Of a stretch of DNA of 64,000 nt, positions 44,396 through 52,907 are shown one piece after another (position 1 is the first letter of the stretch; each line of letters starts with the position of its first letter). The notes under the pieces were generated by a model that saw nothing but the letters and a program-made list of their open reading frames with translations, was not told the origin of the DNA and made no database searches. The stretch spans positions 1 through 64,000 of the forward strand of contig NZ_JBNILN010000010.1 in the NCBI RefSeq assembly GCF_050107715.1, given 5' to 3'. Made by a program: the position numbers and the translations under genes. Origin of the DNA: Metabacillus_B sp050107715 (GTDB lineage Bacteria > Bacillota > Bacilli > Bacillales > Bacillaceae).

Positions 44396-44470
44396 AACAT
44401 TCAGTGGATGACGGCAAGGCGGAAATACGAACTAGCTGCTGCGTCTAGTAAAGTCACCTAATAGAACCTG

Positions 44471-44503
44471 AAAACGCGAAACCTTTGAGATTTCGCGTTT
44501 TTT
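44471..44503 (+). terminator. Terminator related to the groEL terminator
   Basis: AAAACGCGAAA, CCTTTGAG and ATTTCGCGTTTTTT closely resemble the groEL terminator at 28571-28605. No groEL coding sequence precedes it. Confidence 0.8.
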
Positions 44504-44523
44504 ACTATTGCATTAAAGGCTCC

Positions 44524-45735
44524 CTATAATAACTCATTCACCTTTTTTAGCCACAAATTCAATGCCCGGGGAATAATAGCTGGATTCTTTTCCTTGATTT
44601 TAAGGATCTGTCCTTCATAAATCTTGTCTGAAGGTAAGCCGTTCATATTCATCAACTGAAAAAGGGGAATGTTATGCTTAATCGAAATTCCCAATAAGGT
44701 TTCAATGGAGGTTTCATAGTGAATCCATCTTCCGCCTTCTGGTGATTTTGGCGCGGCCTTCAGAATCCCCTGCTTGTTGCATGCAGCAGCATTTCCTCCG
44801 CCCGCTGCTGGTACGAATTTAGTTTGACGGCGTTTCGGCCGTTTGCCCGGACCAGTTCCCTTCCTATCGGGTTAGCTAAATAGGATTCAACCTTTTGAAT
44901 GGTTTCCATGGGAGAGGCTGAAACGATCAAGTCCTGTTCAGGTATAAATTTTCCCCTTACTGCAGGTGTATCATTGGTTAGCAGCACTCCTCCTGAACCA
45001 AGAATTTAATAGGTGCGCTGGGTAAGCTGATCTTCGCAGTTTTGCAGACCGATGACGATTTTTGCCGAGCTGTAGATTTTATGGGCATCCCGGTAATCCA
45101 CATATCCATGAATCCATTCATCTGGAATCTTCTTTCCTACATAGTTCTCCATCTGCTCCCAGTCTTTTCCCCAGAAGTCAATGCGGATCCCTCTTTGCAG
45201 TAAAGGCGCAATCAGCGTCTGCAGGGAAGAAGCACGGTATCCGTTCGGCTCATTTTTAATGAACTTCGGATAGGCGTTTGCCACCACTGCAATGTCACTG
45301 CTGTATTCTGATAGAGGCGGAATCTGGTGATGGATGCTGTCATGGTAGCCAAAATCCAGGTGAGCCGCCTTTATCCCTTGCGCTTCATAGGTGCTTATTA
45401 AAGAAGGAGTAACCGTGAAAACAAGATCAGGCTTCATTCTGCTGATCAGCGGCAGGGTGAAATTCTTCGTATGAAGAGGATCCTCCGTTGCCCAATAGAC
45501 AAGCGGGATATTCGCCTTCTTTACAGCACTTCGAATCCATAGCTGCTTTGCCTCCCAGTGCTCCTCCGTCCAACCTATCGATACAATAAGATCAGGTTTC
45601 ACCTCTTCTATCATCGGTAAAATCCTTTCAATACTAATAGGCCCTGAAATGATAGCCGTATGAATTCATTCGGCAGGCCATAAATCCACATCGGGTGACT
45701 TTCAAGAAAGAGTATCTGTAAGTCTTGTCCCTCCA
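44524..45735 (-). pseudogene. CgeB/YkvP-like glycosyltransferase with C-terminal LysM, broken
   Basis: Three frames read in order give ILFLESHPMWIYGLPN, then EEVKPDLIVSIGWTEEHWEAK ... HLDFGYHDSIH ... GLQNCEDQLTQRTY, then ILGSGGVLLTND, and finally ETLLGISIKHNIPLFQLMNMNG ... GQILKI, a LysM-like repeat. A TAA at 45006 replaces a sense codon; frameshifts lie near 45620-45660 and at a GGGG run near 44763. Intact relatives are spore-associated CgeB-type proteins. The start near 45735 is approximate. Confidence 0.8.
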
Positions 45736-45907
45736 TTCTAACGGTACCTACTAATCTTATGTACATGCAGGATGGACTGGCACGGCTTGAAGGTATTTTA
45801 TACATTTATTAATGGCTTTGTAGTAGACTGCCGAGTATCTAGCACTTGAGTCTCTTACAATGCACGCAGTAAGTGACGCGTTGCAAGGAGGTCGGGTTCT
45901 CTTGTAA

Positions 45908-46774
45908 CTACGACTGCCTCACACTAAGCACCGTAATCGTAACCAAAATAACCGCCATCCCAACAACCTGAACAGCTGCCAGCTGATCTCCGAGAAGCAG
46001 GACACCAAATAACGAAGCGGTCACCGGTTCGACCATAGCGACCATCGAGGCGGTTGATGCCTCGGTTGATCGAATGCCGATTACATACAATATGAATGAA
46101 ATGCCGGCACCTACGAGTCCTAATAGCAGCAGCCATCCGATATCACTTGATGTCAGCGCGGCTGCTGCTTCTTTTTTGTCCATGAATAGAAAAAGGATGA
46201 GACAAAGAGAGAAGAACGCGATGGGTAACGTTGTCTGCGGGTTGCCGATCGAAGAGGCATTTTTAAAACCGAAAATAAACAACGCATAGGAAAGGCCGGC
46301 AGCGAGTCCCGTTGCGGCTCCCAGAAAACTGACTGAAAGTGCTTCGGTGTTGTACGCCCCTGTAAGCAGGATGATCCCGATAAGAACACCAGCAATACAC
46401 CCCCATTTAAACCAAGTCGATCGTTCGATCCGTAATAAAAAGGAGATGACCAGAACGAAAACGGGTGCGGTGTACATTAATGTAGCGGCGACAGCAACGC
46501 TTGAAGCCTGGATGCTTAGAAAATAAAAAGCAAAGTTCCCGGCCACACCGATACCGGCGAGCACCGACCATATGTATAAGCGGGCAGAGGTCCCCCGGTT
46601 TTGTTTAAAGCGAAAGGTCATCCACACGAAAAAGCATAGAAACCCAACAGCTCCCCGGTAAAAGGATATGACAATCGGGTCCCAGCCCTTGTTCATTAAG
46701 ATATCTGCAATTCCTCCGCTTATGCCCCAGCATATAGCCGCCAGCATGACGAAACCTACTCCTGCGAATTTCAT
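45908..46774 (-). CDS. EamA-family (DMT) transporter
   Basis: A 288-aa inner-membrane protein with ten predicted spans in two EamA repeats. The first starts FVMLAAICWGISGGIADILMNKG and the second FLGAATGLAAGLSYALFIFGFK; AEASTASMVAMVEPVTASLFGVLLLGD-like text (EASTASMVAMVEPVTASL) is the typical end of the second repeat. GGGGG precedes ATG 46774. Probably exports a small metabolite; substrate unknown. Confidence 0.88.
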   Translation of the reverse strand: MKFAGVGFVMLAAICWGISGGIADILMNKGWDPIVISFYRGAVGFLCFFVWMTFRFKQNRGTSARLYIWSVLAGIGVAGNFAFYFLSIQASSVAVAATLMYTAPVFVLVISFLLRIERSTWFKWGCIAGVLIGIILLTGAYNTEALSVSFLGAATGLAAGLSYALFIFGFKNASSIGNPQTTLPIAFFSLCLILFLFMDKKEAAAALTSSDIGWLLLLGLVGAGISFILYVIGIRSTEASTASMVAMVEPVTASLFGVLLLGDQLAAVQVVGMAVILVTITVLSVRQS

Positions 46775-46922
46775 GGTGAGCCCCCTATAGATAAATCATT
46801 TCTATAAACCTTATTTCCTTTATTTCCACATTTCTAATCATCGGAGCCGCTCACTGCCGGGTGTACTAAAGCACCGATCAGGGAAAGGAAAAAGTAAAGC
46901 AACTGATGAGGAGGAAACCGTA

Positions 46923-47438
46923 GTGTCTATCGATACATCAGAAAACGAAAAAACCCTTAAAAAAATTAAAGAACTGATCAAGGATGAGAAGGTAGCGATG
47001 CTGACGACCATTTCCCCGGAAGGCAGGCTGATGTCGCGGCCGATGCAGACGCAGGAAGTGAGGATGGAGCAGGAAGAGATTTGGTTTATCACCAAAAAAG
47101 AAACAGAGAAATACAGAGATATTCAAAACAATCCTGCTGTGAACCTCGCCTACGCAGGCAGTTCCTACGTCTCGATCAGCGGAACGGCTGAATGTGTCCA
47201 GGACGAAGAGAAGAAGAAGGAATACCTGAATTTTGTGGTGGAAAAAGTACTGAACACATCTGCTGAAGACGAAGATGTCGTACTGATTAAAGTGACACCT
47301 GAAATCGCTGAATACTGGGAGTCCGGCTTCAACTTTAAAACCGTGAAGGAATTCGTGAAAAAGATGGCCAGTAAGAACTCGATGGAAGACGGGAATAAAT
47401 TGAAAGACACGGTTACTTTTGGCGAGAATTTGAAATAG
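46923..47438 (+). CDS. Pyridoxamine 5'-phosphate oxidase-like general stress protein
   Basis: A 171-aa flavin-binding split-barrel protein (YdaG type): KKIKELIKDEKVAMLTTISPEGRLMSRPMQTQEV and IWFITKKETEKYRDIQNNPAVNLAYAG are the family blocks. GAGGAGG precedes GTG 46923. Related Bacillus proteins belong to the SigB regulon, but no convincing SigB promoter was seen here. Confidence 0.88.
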   Translation: MSIDTSENEKTLKKIKELIKDEKVAMLTTISPEGRLMSRPMQTQEVRMEQEEIWFITKKETEKYRDIQNNPAVNLAYAGSSYVSISGTAECVQDEEKKKEYLNFVVEKVLNTSAEDEDVVLIKVTPEIAEYWESGFNFKTVKEFVKKMASKNSMEDGNKLKDTVTFGENLK

Positions 47439-47456
47439 CTGCTTCAAAATCATAGT

Positions 47457-47490
47457 AAAAAACGTGAAACCTTCGAGATTCGCGTTTTTT
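47457..47490 (+). terminator. Terminator after the stress protein
   Basis: AAAAACG and CGTTTTTT close a stem (AAAAAACGTGAAACC / GATTCGCGTTTTTT) of the same sequence family as the groEL terminator. Confidence 0.75.
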
Positions 47491-47612
47491 GCTATGTATT
47501 CATTTTTGCTTCTGTTTCGAACGGAATTACTTTTTAATAATAGAAAAATAGTATAATTTCAATCATGAATATACACTTTCAAAAGCTAAGTTTTTAGGGA
47601 TAGAGGGGTAAA

Positions 47613-48167
47613 GTGAAGAGATTACAAAACGCTGAAGATATTTCCCGGTTAAAGGATGCATTCCATAAAGTATTTATTAAATCAGACCCATTTGGTGATC
47701 CATTTCAAGAAACTCTTACCGAAAAAGTGCTGATCTTCCCAACTGACGGGTACTATCTGGCCAAAAATCAGTTTGCTGCCCTTATGAAAACCATTGAATA
47801 TTTTGGACAAGGAACATTTTTCGGGTCTGAATCGGAGGGTGATTGTTTTGACCTCTCGCACGACTTTAACTCCGAGCTGGCACCGCAGCAGTGGGTGATC
47901 GAGAGTCATATTGACTGCGAAGACTATCAATCCATTCCTTTTGTGGTCGAGAATTCTCTTTATTCTATACACGGAGAATGGGGATTACAGGTATCTCATG
48001 AAGATCACGCAATCCTTGCCGGGAATTCAGAATTCATTTCCAGATTTAAAGAAGCCTATCCGGAATGGGCAAAGGATAAAGAAAAATTCATTCACCACTG
48101 GACTGAAGTAAACAAAAATGTTTGTGCGGATATAAGATGGATTGATGATTTCAAAAAACAATTATAA
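47613..48167 (+). CDS. Protein of unknown function
   Basis: A 184-aa acidic soluble protein. The C-terminal block HGEWGLQVSHEDHAILAGNSEFISRFKEAYPEW is distinctive and recurs in Firmicutes proteins I cannot name. AGGGGT precedes GTG 47613. It is monocistronic between terminator and a gene-poor stretch. Confidence 0.65.
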   Translation: MKRLQNAEDISRLKDAFHKVFIKSDPFGDPFQETLTEKVLIFPTDGYYLAKNQFAALMKTIEYFGQGTFFGSESEGDCFDLSHDFNSELAPQQWVIESHIDCEDYQSIPFVVENSLYSIHGEWGLQVSHEDHAILAGNSEFISRFKEAYPEWAKDKEKFIHHWTEVNKNVCADIRWIDDFKKQL

Positions 48168-48614
48168 GTACCGTCCCCAATACTGTATCCACATCTTCAT
48201 AGAAAAACTGCCATGTTTAAATGAAGGCACTGGAAAAGTGATAAAGACAGAAACTACGGAAAACGTTTCTTCTTTTTTTGCGCTGTTAATTTGGCTCTAT
48301 ATACTGATGATATTGCCAGTATAAAATTGAAATCCGTCCAGTTTCTAAAAAAATGATCAGCAATATGCGGCTTGTTTTTTTTCCATACAACGGCAAATCA
48401 CTCTTCAAGCTGCCATTATCCGAATCCTTCCTGATTGAAGAGAAACAGACTGGTTCTCTTACCGCCATTCACAACATGCAAATCTTCAGGATCCCATTCT
48501 TGCACATTGACTATACAATCAGCAGGAAGAATGGATAAAGACAGTAATCGGCGTTTTCAAGGCCCCTTTTACCTCTAAGTAAACAGGCTGGTGTTTTCCG
48601 AAGATTGTAACGAC
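48168..48614. other. Gene-poor region with possible decayed gene
   Basis: No intact gene. On the minus strand around 48350-48530 the frames can be read as CIVNVQEWDPEDLHVVNGGKR, which looks like protein sequence, but stops and frame changes interrupt it. It may be the remnant of an unidentified gene. Confidence 0.35.
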
Positions 48615-48926
48615 TTAATCACAATCCCGGCTTCTGAAATTCATAATGAATCTTCCGGCAATTATTACAAAAGCTACCACTAAAACTGGATAATATGGAA
48701 CGGGCATAGATAGTCTATTAAGGATGAAAATCAATAAAAGACCAAGCATAAGGTTGATCAGGTGTACAGTTAACCGTGATTCAATGTGATCAGAATTGAA
48801 ACCTGCAAGGAAAACAATAATCAGAAAAAGAGAAGAAAACCATACCCAGTCCCTAAATGGCAAGAAGGCAATAAAGAGAAGGCAAATGATCAGTCCGATC
48901 ACGAGAGAATGCTTTGTTTTCAGAGT
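48615..48926 (-). CDS. Small multi-span membrane protein
   Basis: About 103 aa with four hydrophobic segments (HSLVIGLIICLLFIAFL; WFSSLFLIIVFLAGF; LINLMLGLLLIFIL; PVLVVAFVIIAGRF) and a basic C terminus. Start uncertain: AAGGGAGG lies 7 bases before a CTG at 48926; TTG 48953 is the only conventional start and has no site. Not recognised. Confidence 0.55.
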   Translation of the reverse strand, partial: TLKTKHSLVIGLIICLLFIAFLPFRDWVWFSSLFLIIVFLAGFNSDHIESRLTVHLINLMLGLLLIFILNRLSMPVPYYPVLVVAFVIIAGRFIMNFRSRDCD

Positions 48927-49074
48927 TAGACCTCCCTTAGAATGAGCTGTCAAGTGTAATTTGTATTGGGAAATATACCCTTTTTAAATGGCTTACAATC
49001 CAGATGAAAAAGAAAGGTAAAGGGCTCCTTTAATAGAAGTATAGATAGAGAAACATGGAGAGGAGAGGATAAAA

Positions 49075-49569
49075 GTGGATGGATTAAAAAATCAATATGA
49101 CTGGATCCGCATGACAAGAGAAGTGTTGTTTACATACTGCGAATCGCTGGCGCCCTCTGATTATGTGAAAGAGCTTGAGAGCTTTGGCGGAGATTCTATC
49201 CGGAATCTGCATGCTCATGTAGCCGATTGCTACCGCACATGGCTTGGGATTATGACACTTGGAAAACCGATTACCCACGTTCAGCTGGAATCGGTTCAAA
49301 CCGTTCAGGACATGCGGAAGATTTTTAAGGAAACAGATGAGGTGGTCTATGATTTTTTGGATGAGTTCAAAGGAAAATGGGATCAAGCCATTCATGTGGA
49401 CTTTTCGGATGACAACAGCGCCAAGACGACCCCGCTTTGGCTTGTTACCCATACGATGACCCATGAGTTTCACCATAAAGGACAGATTGTGAAGATTGGA
49501 AGGCAGCTTGGATATGTGCCGCCTGATACGGATCTTCTTGATCCTCGGAGTGAAGGGGAAAACTTGTGA
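49075..49569 (+). CDS. DinB-family protein
   Basis: A 164-aa four-helix DinB/YfiT-like metal-binding protein. The three-His site is visible as LHAHVADC and HTMTHEFHHKGQI. AGGAGAGG precedes GTG 49075. Such proteins include thiol transferases; here the substrate is unknown. Confidence 0.88.
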   Translation: MDGLKNQYDWIRMTREVLFTYCESLAPSDYVKELESFGGDSIRNLHAHVADCYRTWLGIMTLGKPITHVQLESVQTVQDMRKIFKETDEVVYDFLDEFKGKWDQAIHVDFSDDNSAKTTPLWLVTHTMTHEFHHKGQIVKIGRQLGYVPPDTDLLDPRSEGENL

Positions 49570-49646
49570 GTGCAGAGGGAAATGGTCTGTCCTGAAAGTC
49601 AGTATGAATGACTTTCTGGCAGAATTCTTTTCCTTATTATTTCAAG

Positions 49647-49687
49647 AAAAAGGCCCCCATCATTAGTTCGTATAGGAGGCCTTTTTC
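49647..49687. terminator. Terminator between DinB and a small membrane gene
   Basis: AAAAAGGCC and GGCCTTTTT close a long-loop stem. It can end DinB and the converging gene. Confidence 0.7.
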
Positions 49688-49828
49688 ATCTGACTTTTTC
49701 TTAACACTGAGCACGGCAGCTTCCCTCCTGGTATATTGTAGCAGGCACCGGGGAGCGCCAGGCTGGAGCGGGATTGGCGGCTTATTTTTATTATCAATCG
49801 CTTTGTACACTTCAACTTTATATTCTAT

Positions 49829-50011
49829 TTACCGGGTTTTTGTACGGTTAATACGGTCTCTCAGAATATAAAGAATGATCCATACACCCATGAGAAAAAA
49901 AGAAAAAGGGAGCATCCAGGATACGGTGCTTTTTTCAAATAGAAAATAGAATATGGCAGCTCCAACCATTCCAAGCAGCAAATAGACGAACCAGAATGTG
50001 GTTTTGTTCAT
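49829..50011 (-). CDS. Small two-span membrane protein
   Basis: A 60-aa protein reading MNKTTFWFVYLLLGMVGAAIF, with a second span (SWMLPFSFFLMGVWIILYIL) and a basic tail RDRINRTKTR. GGAGG lies 6-7 bases before ATG 50011. Not recognised. Confidence 0.6.
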   Translation of the reverse strand: MNKTTFWFVYLLLGMVGAAIFYFLFEKSTVSWMLPFSFFLMGVWIILYILRDRINRTKTR

Positions 50012-50167
50012 TCGTATCCTCCATTCTTTGCAGCAGAAGTTATATTTATCATAACACATACCCTTTTAACATTTTCTAAGAATTAACAATATGTGAGTCC
50101 ACACAATTTGTGGTAAAGAACGTGCGCTGGGTGAAAAACAGTCAAACCTAATCTGTTTGGTGAAAAT

Positions 50168-50218
50168 ACACACAAAAAGCCGCACAGGCAAGATGGCAGC
50201 CTGCACGGCTTTTTGTGT
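50168..50218. terminator. Strong bidirectional terminator
   Basis: ACACAAAAAGCCG and CGGCTTTTTGTGT, with inner CAGGC / GCCTG, form a long stem. It lies downstream of the RDD gene. Confidence 0.85.
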
Positions 50219-50257
50219 TTAGAACACTGGGGATGAGACATAGAGTGCTTTATATAG

Positions 50258-50707
50258 TTAAATGTTGACTTGGCTGTTAGCGGGTTCCGGATAATTTTCT
50301 GTCTGGCTCTTAACAACATACGTACGCGCCAGCATATCGTGAAGCGCTCTTTTTCGATCTGTAAATCCGGCCATTATATACCCGATATATAGGATGATTC
50401 CACTGATGATTTGACCGACATAGCGCAAAATTGCCGCCCCGGGAGTTATACGGCCGCCGTTTTCATTGACTATTTTTAATCCGAGCAATTTCTTTCCAAT
50501 CGTCCCCTGCCATTTGGTAGCGGGCATGAAAATGACATAAAGAGCCGATAAACTTCCAATAACTAACCGAATTGCCGTATTGATTACCGGATCTCCTCCA
50601 ATTAGAAGGTAGCTGGGAACTCCAAAAACAATTGCTAAGATTAAGACATCAATCATGTATGCTCCAAACCTAATCCAAAACCCTGCATATTTAGTAGAAT
50701 TATTCAT
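50258..50707 (-). CDS. RDD-family membrane protein
   Basis: A 149-aa RDD protein: AGFWIRFGAYMIDVLILAIVFG carries the Arg-Asp pair, and WQGTIGKKLLGLKIVNENGGRIT and RKRALHDMLARTYVV are the other hallmarks. Three or four spans. Function in the family is unclear (ion transport suggested). 50708-50931 has no gene. Confidence 0.88.
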   Translation of the reverse strand: MNNSTKYAGFWIRFGAYMIDVLILAIVFGVPSYLLIGGDPVINTAIRLVIGSLSALYVIFMPATKWQGTIGKKLLGLKIVNENGGRITPGAAILRYVGQIISGIILYIGYIMAGFTDRKRALHDMLARTYVVKSQTENYPEPANSQVNI

Positions 50708-50931
50708 GTTTGTACTCCTTTTTCTTATTTAATTTGAATGATGCCATACTAAAACCACTCATTTCAGCCGGTATCCTGCCTATTTCACGAACGAACGCAT
50801 GACCATTACCCTCTCTTTCTTCCCTAATTTGTAATTACTGGTTTTTATTACCCTTCATGCAGTAGAGGTAAACGGGCCTTTAGTAGGGTTGCTGCTGTAA
50901 AGGGGCCAAGTGTGCATGGACGTTCTTCCTG

Positions 50932-51348
50932 TTAGCTGCCGCCTGGAATCTTAATTTGTCCTTCCTTGTGAATCTCCTCTGTCCCAGCCTCCAATGCTGC
51001 CTTATAATAGGAGCATTTATGTTCAATAACTTCCATAGTCCTCCTTAAATCTTCCATTTGTGCTTCCACCGTCATTTTTCGTTCGAGGAACATGTCATAT
51101 CGCTGCTGCAGGGTGGCATCCCCCTCCGAACACCAATCTATAAAATGTTTAATTTCTTTAATAGGCATCCCGGTCAATTTAAGGCATTCAATCACTTTTA
51201 GCGCGCTGATATCAGTTTCTTTAAACACTCGAGTCCCGCTTGCTGTCCGTTCTACAAAAGGGATTAAGCCTTCCTTGTCGTAATATCGCAATGTATATAC
51301 CGTTAGATGTAATTCTTTTGCTGCTTCGCTGATCGAATAGGTTTTCAT
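50932..51348 (-). CDS. adhR: MerR-family regulator (AdhR type)
   Basis: A 138-aa MerR protein: YSISEAAKELHLTVYTLRYYDKEGLIPFVERTASGTRVFKETDI is the winged helix, followed by a dimerisation coiled coil. A single Cys (DWCSEGD) lies in the middle, and another (HKCSYY) follows. In B. subtilis the related AdhR uses a Cys to sense aldehydes and activates an alcohol dehydrogenase. Here the adh gene lies divergently with a MerR-type promoter between. The symbol is by analogy. Confidence 0.8.
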   Translation of the reverse strand: MKTYSISEAAKELHLTVYTLRYYDKEGLIPFVERTASGTRVFKETDISALKVIECLKLTGMPIKEIKHFIDWCSEGDATLQQRYDMFLERKMTVEAQMEDLRRTMEVIEHKCSYYKAALEAGTEEIHKEGQIKIPGGS

Positions 51349-51375
51349 TCGTAATCTTCCCTTCTATGTAAATCT

Positions 51376-51396
51376 GGACTTGGAGTTAACTCTATG
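51376..51396 (-). promoter_or_regulatory. Second MerR-type site before adhR
   Basis: GACTTGGAGTTAACTCTATG repeats the GAGTTAACT core of the site at 51452. It lies 30-50 bp before adhR and could provide autoregulation. Confidence 0.5.
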
Positions 51397-51451
51397 TTAA
51401 GAATGGTATCACGTTAGCGGCCACAATAACAGGTTGATAGAAGCTTATCAC

Positions 51452-51482
51452 TTGACCTAGAGTTAACTGGAAGGATTAACAT
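51452..51482 (+). promoter_or_regulatory. MerR-type promoter of the alcohol dehydrogenase
   Basis: TTGACC (51452-51457), a 19-bp spacer and TAACAT (51477-51482). The spacer contains CCTAGAGTTAACTGGAAGG, a dyad centred on GTTAAC. An overlong 19-bp spacer with an operator inside is the hallmark of MerR-activated promoters, and the sequence resembles the AdhR site of B. subtilis. Confidence 0.8.
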
Positions 51483-51568
51483 GATTCTGAAAGAGAAAAA
51501 ACAGGTATAGTGATTCTGTACCACGCTTTCTCTGGAAATACGAATCTATTCATACTGGAGGTTTTTCT

Positions 51569-52609
51569 ATGGTAACTGCTAAAGCAAGAGCTGTTGACGG
51601 TCCGGACAAATCCTTTCGAGAAGCTGAAATTACACGGCGCGATTTAGATTCAAAAGATGTTTTAATCGAAATTAAATTTGCGGGAATCTGCCATTCTGAC
51701 ATCCATACTGCTCATGGGGAATGGGGCGAGGTGAACTACCCGCTTGTTCCTGGACATGAGATCGCAGGAATTGTCACAGATGTAGGTCCCGAAGTTACAA
51801 AGTATAAGGTTGGTGACCGGGTAGGGGTTGGATGTATGGTGGACTCTTGCGGTGAATGTGAGAACTGCCGTAAAGGGGATGAACAATACTGCCTGAAGGG
51901 CAACATTCCTACATATGCCGGTGTTGACCGATACGGGGAGCCGACTCAGGGTGGCTATTCTACACATATAGTGGTTGTTGAAGACTTTGTCTTACGCATT
52001 CCGGATAATATTGAACTGGATGCAGCAGCACCGCTTCTTTGTGCAGGAATTACTACATTCTCTCCACTGCATCATTGGAAAGCCGGCCCAGGCAAAAAAG
52101 TAGCGGTCGTTGGTCTTGGCGGTCTTGGCCACATGGCTGTTAAGATTGCGCATGCTATGGGCGCAGAAGTTACCGTACTTTCTCAATCCTTAAAGAAAAA
52201 AGAAGATGGAATGCGGTTCGGTGCTGCGGATTACCATGCTACCAGCGATCCGGAGACTTTTGAAAAGCTTGCCGGTACGTTTGACCTAATCATTAATACG
52301 GTAAGTGCCAAGCTTAACTTAGATGCCTATCTTTCTCTTCTCGCTCTTGACGGCAGTCTAGTAAACGTCGGTGCACCAGCAGAACCGCTGTCTTTGAATG
52401 TGTTTTCTCTTATTGCACACCGCCGTTCTTTTGCCGGTTCATTGATAGGCGGGATCCGTGAGACCCAGGAAATGCTGAATTTCTGTGCAGAGCATAACAT
52501 TGCTCCTGAAATCGAAATCATCTCTGCCGATCAAATTGACGAAGCATACAAACGAGTTATGGCATCAGATGTGAAATATCGGTTTGTGATCGATATTAGC
52601 ACAATGTGA
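51569..52609 (+). CDS. adhA: Zinc-dependent alcohol dehydrogenase
   Basis: A 346-aa medium-chain dehydrogenase of the CAD/AdhA type. Catalytic zinc ligands lie in GICHSD and GHE; the structural zinc loop is CGECENCRKGDEQYC; the cofactor fold is VVGLGGLGHMAV. It oxidises alcohols or reduces aldehydes with NAD(P)H in the cytoplasm, presumably for aldehyde detoxification given its regulator. TGGAGG precedes ATG 51569. A terminator follows. Confidence 0.88.
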   Translation: MVTAKARAVDGPDKSFREAEITRRDLDSKDVLIEIKFAGICHSDIHTAHGEWGEVNYPLVPGHEIAGIVTDVGPEVTKYKVGDRVGVGCMVDSCGECENCRKGDEQYCLKGNIPTYAGVDRYGEPTQGGYSTHIVVVEDFVLRIPDNIELDAAAPLLCAGITTFSPLHHWKAGPGKKVAVVGLGGLGHMAVKIAHAMGAEVTVLSQSLKKKEDGMRFGAADYHATSDPETFEKLAGTFDLIINTVSAKLNLDAYLSLLALDGSLVNVGAPAEPLSLNVFSLIAHRRSFAGSLIGGIRETQEMLNFCAEHNIAPEIEIISADQIDEAYKRVMASDVKYRFVIDISTM

Positions 52610-52642
52610 GCTGGGTAAAAGCACAGCTGAACTGATTATAGG

Positions 52643-52672
52643 AAGGGTGTCCAATACATGGGCACCCTTTTT
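52643..52672 (+). terminator. Terminator of the alcohol dehydrogenase gene
   Basis: AAGGGTG and CACCCTTTTT pair around TCCAATACATGGG. Confidence 0.75.
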
Positions 52673-52788
52673 GGGGTTTTATACGCAAGTTCTATGACTT
52701 ATTCGCTTCCAGACAGTAATCATGTAAAGCCATCATTTCACCATTCAAATCTATCATGATCCTCTTTTCTAGAAAATACCCCATATTA

Positions 52789-52824
52789 TTTACCGCTTTT
52801 CACCTCCCCGTAACCTTTTTATAA
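52789..52824 (+). promoter_or_regulatory. Possible PhoP box upstream of phoD
   Basis: TTTACC (52789), TTCACC (52799), CGTAAC (52809) and TTATAA (52819) recur every 10 bp, on one face of the helix. They are loose matches to the TT(A/T/C)ACA repeats bound by PhoP. phoD of B. subtilis belongs to the Pho regulon, which makes the reading plausible. Confidence 0.4.
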
Positions 52825-52907
52825 ACGCTCTGTAATAAGTCCTTATTACTCCCTTTAAATTGAGACCGTAGAATCATGGGTGAACATATCTTGAAGGAGG
52901 AATTGCC

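Noticed and set aside
46860..46922. SigB promoter of the pyridoxamine-oxidase-like stress gene
   Set aside because: A GGGTGT-like -10 was seen but no GTTT-type -35 at the right spacing.
49608..49871. Plus-strand membrane ORF after DinB
   Set aside because: It spans the terminator and lies antisense to the small membrane gene at 49829-50011; no ribosome site.
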